Source: Maribacter vaceletii | GTDB lineage: Bacteria > Bacteroidota > Bacteroidia > Flavobacteriales > Flavobacteriaceae | Direction: 5' to 3' | Assembly (NCBI RefSeq): GCF_003634105.1 | Contig: NZ_RBIQ01000007.1 | Span: forward strand, 930,001-994,000 | DNA length: 64,000 nt | Shown here: in pieces, positions 34,391 through 41,294 of the stretch | Layout of the letters: each line of letters starts with the position of its first letter | Numbering within the stretch: the first letter of the stretch is position 1 | Notes under the pieces: model-generated | Database searches by the model: none | The model's input: the letters and a program-made list of their open reading frames with translations, nothing else | What the model was told of the DNA's origin: nothing | Made by a program: the position numbers and the translations under genes

Positions 34391-34427
34391 CATAAGCAAA
34401 CATCTTAAAATAAAATGTTTGCTTATG
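34391..34427 (+). promoter_or_regulatory. 13-bp perfect inverted repeat covering a start codon
   Basis: CATAAGCAAACAT (34391-34403) and ATGTTTGCTTATG (34415-34427) are exact reverse complements with an 11-nt A-rich loop. The last three bases of the right arm are the start codon of the lipoprotein gene at 34425. No T-run follows, so it is not a typical terminator. It may be an operator or an mRNA hairpin that hides the start. Confidence 0.5.
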
Positions 34428-34847
34428 AAAAGGCTTGTTCCCCTTATTGCTATACTTTTTCTCGGAACTATACTAAGTAGCTGTAGTGTAGAAGATGATA
34501 GTCCAAATTTTCAATTTGTCCCTCTACAAATTATAAGTGCCGAATTACCAGAATCTTTTAATTTAGAGGAAACCTATCAAATTAAAGTTTCCTTTATAAA
34601 ACCAAACGGTTGTACTTCTTACGAAGGCTTTGATGTTACTAAAGAAGCCCAAACTACACGTAATGTTGTTGTTGTTGGCTCTGAACGTATAGATATTGAT
34701 GATTGTACAGAACAAGCGGTTGAACAAACAGCAGAATTTAATTTTGTTGTACTTTACAACGAAACTTATACCTTTAAGTTCTGGCTCGGGGAAACTGCAT
34801 CTGGAGAAGATGAGTATTTAGAAATTGATGTGCCAGTAAACGAGTAG
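34425..34847 (+). CDS. Small lipoprotein of unknown function, in a sigma-factor operon
   Basis: A 140-residue lipoprotein: signal peptide MKRLVPLIAILFLGTILSSC with Cys20 as lipid anchor. The ATG at 34425 is preferred to a TTG two codons earlier. The mature part is acidic, with two Cys (in KPNGCTSYEGF and IDDCTEQ) that could form a disulphide, and a beta-rich pattern. It lies 22 nt before an ECF sigma factor gene and is likely co-transcribed. No family is recognised. Confidence 0.75.
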   Translation: MKRLVPLIAILFLGTILSSCSVEDDSPNFQFVPLQIISAELPESFNLEETYQIKVSFIKPNGCTSYEGFDVTKEAQTTRNVVVVGSERIDIDDCTEQAVEQTAEFNFVVLYNETYTFKFWLGETASGEDEYLEIDVPVNE

Positions 34848-34869
34848 TAACAACTAAACAAACGTTAAA

Positions 34870-35436
34870 TTGAGTCTAGAAGAACTCATACATAAATGCA
34901 AAAAAAACGATAGAAAGGCCCAAGCTCAATTGTATAGTATGTTTTCTCCTGTACTTTTTAGCATTTGCCTTAAATACTCCCGCAATAAAACGGAGGCAGA
35001 AGATAGCTTGCATGATAGTTTTATGACTATTTATGAAAAAATAGGGCAATATAAATCTAAAGGCTCTTTTGAAGGTTGGTTAAAAAGAATTACAGTTAAT
35101 ACAGTATTACAGAAATACAGAAAAAAAGAATTCCTAAATGCTGTTACAGAAAATACGGAAGATATTATAGAGGTAGAACAGGAAGAAAACGAAATTAGTT
35201 TACAAACACTACTTGGTTATATTCAAGAACTACCATCAAAATATAGAATAACTTTTAATTTATATGTTCTAGATGGGCATTCTCATAAAGAAATAAGTGA
35301 GCTTTTAGGTACTACTGTAGGTACCTCAAAATCTAACCTAGCTAGAGCAAGATTAATTTTAAAAGAAAAAATAGAAACCAAAACCGTCCAATCTATAATA
35401 GTAGGAATCTTAATATTTGGATTGGAAAACGCATAA
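34870..35436 (+). CDS. ECF-type RNA polymerase sigma factor
   Basis: A 188-residue sigma-70 family protein of the extracytoplasmic-function type. Region 2 (AQAQLYSMFSPVLFSICLKY, EDSLHDSFMTIYEKIGQYK) and region 4 (ELPSKYRITFNLYVLDGHSHKEISELLGTTVGTSKSNLARAR) are complete. The start is a TTG. It sits between a lipoprotein gene and a membrane protein with an anti-sigma-like N-terminus, so the three probably form one envelope-sensing unit. The regulon is unknown. Confidence 0.9.
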   Translation: MSLEELIHKCKKNDRKAQAQLYSMFSPVLFSICLKYSRNKTEAEDSLHDSFMTIYEKIGQYKSKGSFEGWLKRITVNTVLQKYRKKEFLNAVTENTEDIIEVEQEENEISLQTLLGYIQELPSKYRITFNLYVLDGHSHKEISELLGTTVGTSKSNLARARLILKEKIETKTVQSIIVGILIFGLENA

Positions 35437-35490
35437 AACGTTTATTGTTTGCCTAAACCAGCACACAATAAGACATAAGATAGTATAAAG

Positions 35491-36960
35491 ATGAGTAAAA
35501 TAAAATTAGACAAACTTTTCCAGGAAAAGTTTAAAGGCTTCCAAGAGCTGCCAGACGAAAAAGTCTGGCAATCTATAGAGGCATCTTTAAATGAAAAGGA
35601 GAAGAAACGTAGAGTAATTCCGCTTTGGTGGAAATTAGGTGGTGTAGCAGCAATAATTGCATTGGGTTTATTCTTAATTAATCCTTTTAGTAACAGCCAA
35701 ACCATACCTTCTTCTGTTGTGACAGAAAAATCAAATTCTAATAAAAACAAAAATAGTGTCCAAGAAGAGGAGAATAATTTAATCTTAAAAGAAGAAATTA
35801 ATGCCTCAACAAAAATTGCAGAAACGCCTAGTAATATTACTTCTGAAGAAGAAACCGGCATAACTACAGTTTCAAAAAATAATATTCTTAAAAACAATGG
35901 TACTAAAAGTAGAAATAAGAATATTACCAATGCTTTAGTAAATAGAAAGAAAAACACCTCTAAAGACAATTTAATTGCAGAAAAGAAGAAGCAAAAAGAA
36001 GCTTCATCTACCATAGAAACAAAGACTATTAACAATCTTACAGACGCTACTACTGCCAAAAAAGATTTGAACACTTCTAAAAATAACCGTCAAAAAGCTA
36101 TTATAACGGAAGAGACTATAGAGGAAGAATTGGCTTCTGAAGAAAAGGAAACCAAAAAATCTATTTTTGATGAAATTAAAGAACAAGAAGAAGAAAAAGA
36201 AGCATTAGCAAATAAAACTCCGACTAAAAGGTGGTCTGCAGGACCTAATATAGCTCCTGTTTATTTTGATGCTCTTGGAGACGGTTCTCCTGTAGATGCC
36301 ATATTTGTGTCTAACTCCAAATCTGGAAATACTAACTTAAGTTATGGATTATCGGTAGCTTATGAAGTAAGTAAAAAACTAAGTATACGTTCTGGGGTTC
36401 ATAAAGTTGATTATTCTTATAACACAAACAATGTGCTTTTTTCTTCAAACTTTAACAGTGCAATAAGTAAAATTAATACTATTAATTATAATAATAGTTC
36501 GTCAAGTTTAGAGGTATTAAGTACAGACACAAATAGTACTCCTAAAAGTTCTCCTAAAGAAAATTTTGCTTTAGATGCTTCTGCCAAAAGCCCAGCTAAA
36601 GAAGGTTCTATGTCACAACAATTTGGCTACATAGAAGTACCTTTGGAGCTTAATTATACTATATTGGACACTAAGTTTGGCGTAAACTTTATCGGAGGGT
36701 TAAGTTCTTTATTCTTAATAGATAATTCTATTCTTTTATCTTCTCAAGATATAACTACGGAGCTAGGAGAGGCAAACAATATTAACTCGGTAAACTTTAG
36801 CACCAATATAGGTGTTGGTCTAAATTATAAGTTTTCTCCAAAAGTAAAAATTAACGTAGAACCGATGTTTAAATACCAATTAAATACATTTTCTAATACA
36901 CAAGGGACATTTAACCCTTACTCTATTGGTGTTTATAGTGGGTTAATTTTTAAATTTTAA
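35491..36960 (+). CDS. Sigma-factor partner: single-TM protein with outer-membrane-barrel-like C-terminus
   Basis: A 489-residue protein. Residues 1-43 are polar and helical (PDEKVWQSIEASLNEKEKK), like the cytosolic part of anti-sigma proteins. One TM helix lies at about 44-66. Residues about 70-235 are a Lys/Glu/Asn/Thr-rich low-complexity linker. Residues about 236-489 have the beta-strand rhythm of a porin-family/PorT-like barrel (KRWSAGPNIAPVYF at the start, ending in aromatic GVYSGLIFKF). It follows the ECF sigma gene by 54 nt. An anti-sigma role is inferred. If correct, one chain would link cytoplasm, periplasm and outer membrane. Confidence 0.7.
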   Translation: MSKIKLDKLFQEKFKGFQELPDEKVWQSIEASLNEKEKKRRVIPLWWKLGGVAAIIALGLFLINPFSNSQTIPSSVVTEKSNSNKNKNSVQEEENNLILKEEINASTKIAETPSNITSEEETGITTVSKNNILKNNGTKSRNKNITNALVNRKKNTSKDNLIAEKKKQKEASSTIETKTINNLTDATTAKKDLNTSKNNRQKAIITEETIEEELASEEKETKKSIFDEIKEQEEEKEALANKTPTKRWSAGPNIAPVYFDALGDGSPVDAIFVSNSKSGNTNLSYGLSVAYEVSKKLSIRSGVHKVDYSYNTNNVLFSSNFNSAISKINTINYNNSSSSLEVLSTDTNSTPKSSPKENFALDASAKSPAKEGSMSQQFGYIEVPLELNYTILDTKFGVNFIGGLSSLFLIDNSILLSSQDITTELGEANNINSVNFSTNIGVGLNYKFSPKVKINVEPMFKYQLNTFSNTQGTFNPYSIGVYSGLIFKF

Positions 36961-37000
36961 AACAAAGCGACTTTGATAGTAATACTAAAGTCGCTTTGTT
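36961..37000. terminator. Convergent-gene hairpin, likely bidirectional terminator
   Basis: AACAAAGCGACTTT (36961-36974) pairs with AAAGTCGCTTTGTT (36987-37000), 12-nt loop, between two convergent genes. The T-run is short, so termination strength is uncertain. Confidence 0.6.
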
Positions 37001-37011
37001 GTTACATATTA

Positions 37012-37548
37012 TTACTTTTCTGAAGCTATTTTTAATAGCTCCATCCCTCTTGCATTCATTTTTTCCATATCTTTTTTTGCCCCAAAAAGCCACATAAAAA
37101 AGGCATCTACCAAGCCAGATTTTAACTTAAAATCTTGTGTTACCTTAATAAGAGTTCCTGTTTTTAAAAAAGAATACTCAAAAGTAGGTTTTGCTTTAAA
37201 TGGTTTTTGAATATCACATTCCATTTTTATATACTTTAAAAGTCTAATTTCCTTTGTTTCCTGAAAGCCTAAATCTTTTCCATTATTTCCTTCCCAATGA
37301 AACTGAGCACCAACTTGTCCGTCTGTACCTTTAATACTTACTTTTTGTGTTGGGTCTGCTTCATAGAATGGCGACCATTTTGTAAAATTCTTCAAGTAAA
37401 CTACATTATCAAAAGTGGTTTGTAAATCAGATTGAATATGTACGGTTTTTTGAATATGAATATGCTGTAGTTTGTTTGCATTATATAATCCAATCCCTAA
37501 AAATAGGATTAGTACTATAGCGACGATTACTAGTATCATGTTTTTCAT
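37012..37548 (-). CDS. SRPBCC-family protein with N-terminal membrane anchor
   Basis: A 178-residue protein with a TM segment at about 3-23 followed by a START/polyketide-cyclase-like lipid- or ligand-binding fold (FDNVVYLKNFTKWSPFYEADP, GTDGQVGAQFHWEGN, TFEYSFLKTGTLIKVTQDF). Such proteins bind small hydrophobic ligands; the ligand is unknown. It is the last gene of a minus-strand group with the YciI-like, membrane and Crp/Fnr genes. Confidence 0.75.
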   Translation of the reverse strand: MKNMILVIVAIVLILFLGIGLYNANKLQHIHIQKTVHIQSDLQTTFDNVVYLKNFTKWSPFYEADPTQKVSIKGTDGQVGAQFHWEGNNGKDLGFQETKEIRLLKYIKMECDIQKPFKAKPTFEYSFLKTGTLIKVTQDFKLKSGLVDAFFMWLFGAKKDMEKMNARGMELLKIASEK

Positions 37549-37565
37549 TTTTATAATAGTATATA

Positions 37566-37919
37566 TTAATTTGTCATTGGTATAATATTACGAACCTCAA
37601 CAGAGCCTCCCATTTTTAAAATTGGACTGTCTTTAGCAATCTCTACCGCTTCCTCTAAAGAATTTGCTTTAACAATCATATTTCCACTAACTGTTTTATT
37701 TTCGGAAATAAGAATTCCATCTAAGACAGATGAATTAGCAGCTATTTGTTTTCCTTCAAAGCCCAATTGATTGGTACTATCTAATTTTTCCTTCATTGCA
37801 ATATTACCAATGAAACTACCCCAATCTTGACTCATTTGCTCCATTTCTTGTAGTGTTGGCTTATATTCAGGATTAGGAGTATACCTAAATAACATCATAA
37901 ATTTTTTCTCTGCTTTCAT
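37566..37919 (-). CDS. YCII-related (DGPF-domain) protein
   Basis: A 117-residue small alpha/beta protein. The N-terminal KKFMMLFRYTPNPEYKPT, central SSVLDGILISENKTVSGNMIVKANSLEEAVEIAKDSPILKMGGSVEVRNI follow the YCII/DGPF pattern, a ferredoxin-like fold often found beside sigma factors or as putative small enzymes. 17 nt before the SRPBCC gene, so they are probably co-transcribed. Activity unknown. Confidence 0.8.
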   Translation of the reverse strand: MKAEKKFMMLFRYTPNPEYKPTLQEMEQMSQDWGSFIGNIAMKEKLDSTNQLGFEGKQIAANSSVLDGILISENKTVSGNMIVKANSLEEAVEIAKDSPILKMGGSVEVRNIIPMTN

Positions 37920-38004
37920 GTCTTTTATTTTTAAGTGTTAAACAACACTCCAAAAGTAGAAGAGGAAAAAGACAAAAAACTTTGCCTATGACAAGAAATA
38001 AAAA

Positions 38005-38699
38005 TTAGGCTTTTTTAAGCCAAGATAATTTGCGAAAAACCAAAAGATGAAGAAAAATAATAGTTGGTGGTGCAAAGGCTGGAATAAAACAAAATGGAAA
38101 TTCTACCAAAAACTCTACCCCTTGGACATTATTATCAATACTAATTTTAGTAAAAATAATAGCCATTGCAGAGGTAATTAAAATATCTACCAGACCAAAC
38201 GTATTCCAAATTAAAGTAAGCGTATTGGCATACCTTTTATTGTACTTAATAGCATTTGCAACAAAAATACTTGAGATTGCAGTAATTAAATCTCCTATAC
38301 CTGCAAATAAAGCAAAAGCTGGTGGCAATAAATCATAAAGATATAGAATGATAAAAGTACCCCCTATTAAACGAAATATGTGAATCTTAACTAAGTCCTC
38401 TAATTTTAAAATTACATTTGCCTTTTTACATGTTTTGGTGTTATATAGTATTGTAACAAATATTGCTAAAGGAAGTGTTGTAGTTAATACAATTTTAGGA
38501 GGCAACATAACAGTATCAAAAAAGCCATTAATACTAGCTATAGCAACTACAATTAAGTAAAGAAAATAAAATACAAGTACTGCCCAATATCCGTTTTTTA
38601 TATTACCCTTTTTGCTAAACGAGCCACCATTACTATAGGAAACAAAAAAGCAAATAAAAAAATAATAGAGAAAATTATTGGAACTTGGTTAGATAGCAT
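38005..38699 (-). pseudogene. Multi-pass membrane protein with an apparent -1 frameshift in a poly-T tract
   Basis: An intact 167-residue frame (38508 to 38005) encodes four or five membrane helices but starts in mid-domain: its frame stays open and hydrophobic for a further 50 codons upstream without an ATG. A second frame with ATG at 38699 encodes a short first helix (MLSNQVPIIFSIIFLFAF) and then stops. Adding one T in the T7 or T6 run of the minus strand (about 38643-38660) would join them into one protein of about 231 residues. The gene is thus either broken, phase-variable or affected by a sequencing error. It lies 9 nt after the Crp/Fnr gene. No family is recognised. Confidence 0.55.
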
Positions 38700-38708
38700 G
38701 GGCTTATA

Positions 38709-39284
38709 TTATAAAGTAATTTCTTTTCTGATTCTACTTAAAGATGTATCCGTAATTCCTAAATACGTAGCAATATGTTTTAAAGGAACATTTTGAATTA
38801 TTAAGGGTTTTTCTTTTAATAAATTTAAATACCTATCCTTTGCTTGATCTGCAATTACAGATATAGAATGATTCTTTAACTCAAAATAATTATTTATTAA
38901 TCTTGTTCTACCCACCTCTCTAAAAGATTCTATATGAAACAACTTCATAAAATTAGAAAAACTAATTTTCCAACATCTTCCTTCTGTTATAGCTTTAATA
39001 GATTCTTTACATAGCTTTTTTAAGAAATAAGAGTGCCAATCTATTACAATGTCATTTACAGAAAAGAATTTAGTTGTAATATCATTCCCCTCTGTATCTA
39101 TAGTATAGGAACGTAAAAACCCTGATTCTAAAAAATAATAATAACTGGCTACTTTCCCCTTTTCAATTAAATAAGCATTCTTATTAAAATCTACTTCTTC
39201 AAATTGCGCCACTATTAACTCTAACTCCTCCGAGCTATAATTCTCCTTTTTAAAAATGCTATGTAAAAAATGTGTTTTATCCAT
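38709..39284 (-). CDS. Crp/Fnr-family transcriptional regulator
   Basis: A 191-residue regulator from the ATG at 39284 (MDKTHFLHSIFKK); an 11-residue upstream extension is unlikely. Residues about 15-120 are a cyclic-nucleotide-binding beta-roll (NAYLIEKGKVASYYYFLESGFLRSY). The C-terminal helix-turn-helix is VPLKHIATYLGITDTSLSRIRKEI. There is no Fe-S cysteine motif. The ligand is unknown. Directly upstream of the frameshifted membrane gene, it may control this small cluster. Confidence 0.85.
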   Translation of the reverse strand: MDKTHFLHSIFKKENYSSEELELIVAQFEEVDFNKNAYLIEKGKVASYYYFLESGFLRSYTIDTEGNDITTKFFSVNDIVIDWHSYFLKKLCKESIKAITEGRCWKISFSNFMKLFHIESFREVGRTRLINNYFELKNHSISVIADQAKDRYLNLLKEKPLIIQNVPLKHIATYLGITDTSLSRIRKEITL

Positions 39285-39342
39285 TTTAATCCAAAGGCTT
39301 AACTTAACATAACCCAACTATTCTTAACTAAAGCAGTATTAT

Positions 39343-40104
39343 TTAGCTAATTTCAGCATTTATCAACTCTTTATAAATTACATCTCTAACCTCTTCTCGT
39401 AAAGTAATTTTATCTTCTTCGGCCAATATTCCGGTTTCAAAGAAAGAATGAATCTTTGCCTTAGTAATCCCTGGAAAACCACTAAAAAAAGTAAAAGAGA
39501 ATCTTTTTTTATTATCGTAAAACGTCATAGGAATAATAGGAATTTTATGCGCAATTGCCATTTTAAAAGCTCCGTCTTTAAAACTATCTAATACAATATG
39601 TTCTTCTGGTACACCACCTTCAGGAAAAATACAAATACTTAGTCCTTGCTCCAATCTTCTTTGCGCTCTTCTATACACTCCTGTTCTACTTTTTGTGCTT
39701 TCACGATCTACCAAAATACACACACGTTTATAGAAAAAACCAAATACAGGAATTTTAACCAATTCCTTTTTTCCAACAAAAACAAAGGGGTTTTTACTAA
39801 CATAAAGCATAAGCATTATATCTAACATACTAGTATGGTTTGCAACCAGCATATAACTTTTTCCTTTTATTATCTTTTGTTCTTTCTTTATTCTTGGAGG
39901 GCAACCCATACCATACAAAATAGGTGTTGCCCATAAATTTCTTGCCAACCAAAAAAACTGAGGATACCACTTTTCTTTAAGAGAAAATAAAAGTAAGAAA
40001 GGAAAAAATAAAAATATTGGTATGGCTACTAAAACATAAAACCAAATACGATATAGAAGCCAGAATATATATTTAAAAACAATCATATAAAACCAAAAAT
40101 ACAT
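39343..40104 (-). CDS. plsC: 1-acyl-sn-glycerol-3-phosphate acyltransferase
   Basis: A 253-residue PlsC-family enzyme that acylates lysophosphatidic acid in phospholipid synthesis. The HX4D motif is NHTSMLD, and the FPEGG motif lies further along. Two N-terminal hydrophobic segments anchor it in the inner membrane. The start at 40104 (MYFWFYM) or at the Met seven residues in are both possible. Divergent from trpS. Family clear, acyl specificity unknown. Confidence 0.88.
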   Translation of the reverse strand: MYFWFYMIVFKYIFWLLYRIWFYVLVAIPIFLFFPFLLLFSLKEKWYPQFFWLARNLWATPILYGMGCPPRIKKEQKIIKGKSYMLVANHTSMLDIMLMLYVSKNPFVFVGKKELVKIPVFGFFYKRVCILVDRESTKSRTGVYRRAQRRLEQGLSICIFPEGGVPEEHIVLDSFKDGAFKMAIAHKIPIIPMTFYDNKKRFSFTFFSGFPGITKAKIHSFFETGILAEEDKITLREEVRDVIYKELINAEIS

Positions 40105-40191
40105 AATTGTAATGAGCTATTCTATTAAAAAAATTACCTTTGTCTTTCGTTTAACTTATTAATAATATGCCCTGCTTTTGCAGATAATGCT

Positions 40192-41160
40192 ATGTCTAGA
40201 ATTTTAACAGGAATACAAAGTACAGGAACACCACATTTAGGAAACATTTTAGGCGCTATTATGCCTGCAATTAAAATGGCAAACGATTCTAAAAATGAGT
40301 CTTTATTTTTTATTGCAGATATGCATTCTCTTACGCAAATAAAAAATGGAGAAGAGTTACGTAACAACACTTATGCAGTTGCTGCCACTTGGTTAGCATT
40401 TGGGTTAGATGTTAGTAATACGGTTTTTTATAGACAAAGTGATGTTCCTCAAGTTTCAGAACTTTCTTGGTATTTAAGTTGTTTTTTTCCATACCAAAGG
40501 TTAACTCTGGCACATTCTTTTAAAGACAAAGCAGACCGTTTAGATGATGTAAACGCAGGATTATTTACATACCCAATGCTAATGGCTGCAGATATTCTTT
40601 TGTATGATGCTGAGATTGTTCCCGTAGGAAAAGACCAGTTACAACATATTGAAATGACACGTGATGTTGCTTCTAGATTCCATGCAAAATTTGGGGAAAC
40701 TTTTGTTTTACCCGATGCCAAAGTACAAGAAGAAACCATGTATATTCCTGGAACAGATGGTGCTAAAATGAGCAAAAGTAAAGGCAACTTAATTAACTTA
40801 TTCCAGACAGATAAAAAGTTACGCAAACAAATTATGGGCATCCAAACAGATAGTACTCCTATGGAAGACCCAAAGGATCCTGATACCGATAATGTTTTTG
40901 CACTTTATAAAATCTTGGCAAATGAGGAACAAATTGCTGAAATGCGCGCTAATTACCTAAACGGAAATTATGGCTACGGACATGCAAAGCAAGCCTTATT
41001 TGAAGTTATAATAGATAAATTTGGGGCAGCTCGTGAAAAGTTCGACTACTACATGAACAACCTTAATGAGATAGATGATGCACTTGCAATTGGAGCAGAA
41101 AAAGCTGGCAAGGTTGCAGATGGTGTATTAAAAAGAGTAAGAACAAAGCTAGGGTATTAG
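40192..41160 (+). CDS. trpS: Tryptophan--tRNA ligase
   Basis: A 322-residue class I synthetase charging tRNA-Trp. The HIGH-like motif is TPHLGNILG and the KMSKS motif is GAKMSKSKG, with the usual VPVGKDQLQHIEMTRDVA between them. Length normal. The last 45 nt (41116-41160) recur with 3 mismatches at 43821-43865, after the next gene, which suggests that a segment was inserted at or duplicated over the trpS 3' end. The gene itself is intact. Confidence 0.96.
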   Translation: MSRILTGIQSTGTPHLGNILGAIMPAIKMANDSKNESLFFIADMHSLTQIKNGEELRNNTYAVAATWLAFGLDVSNTVFYRQSDVPQVSELSWYLSCFFPYQRLTLAHSFKDKADRLDDVNAGLFTYPMLMAADILLYDAEIVPVGKDQLQHIEMTRDVASRFHAKFGETFVLPDAKVQEETMYIPGTDGAKMSKSKGNLINLFQTDKKLRKQIMGIQTDSTPMEDPKDPDTDNVFALYKILANEEQIAEMRANYLNGNYGYGHAKQALFEVIIDKFGAAREKFDYYMNNLNEIDDALAIGAEKAGKVADGVLKRVRTKLGY

Positions 41161-41294
41161 GAATAATAATATCCATGTATAAAAAAGCTTTTAATAACCA
41201 TCTGTAATGCTTTATTGAATAAAAGATATCTTATAAAGTAAAAAAATAGTTGTTATTGTAGTATAATTAGTACAACTAAGCAACATTTTTTTAG

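Noticed and set aside
35442-36074. Long minus-strand ORF of 210 codons opposite the sigma partner gene
   Set aside because: Phe/Leu/Ser-rich antisense shadow of the Lys/Glu/Asn-rich linker; the sense gene has a better start, context and domain pattern.
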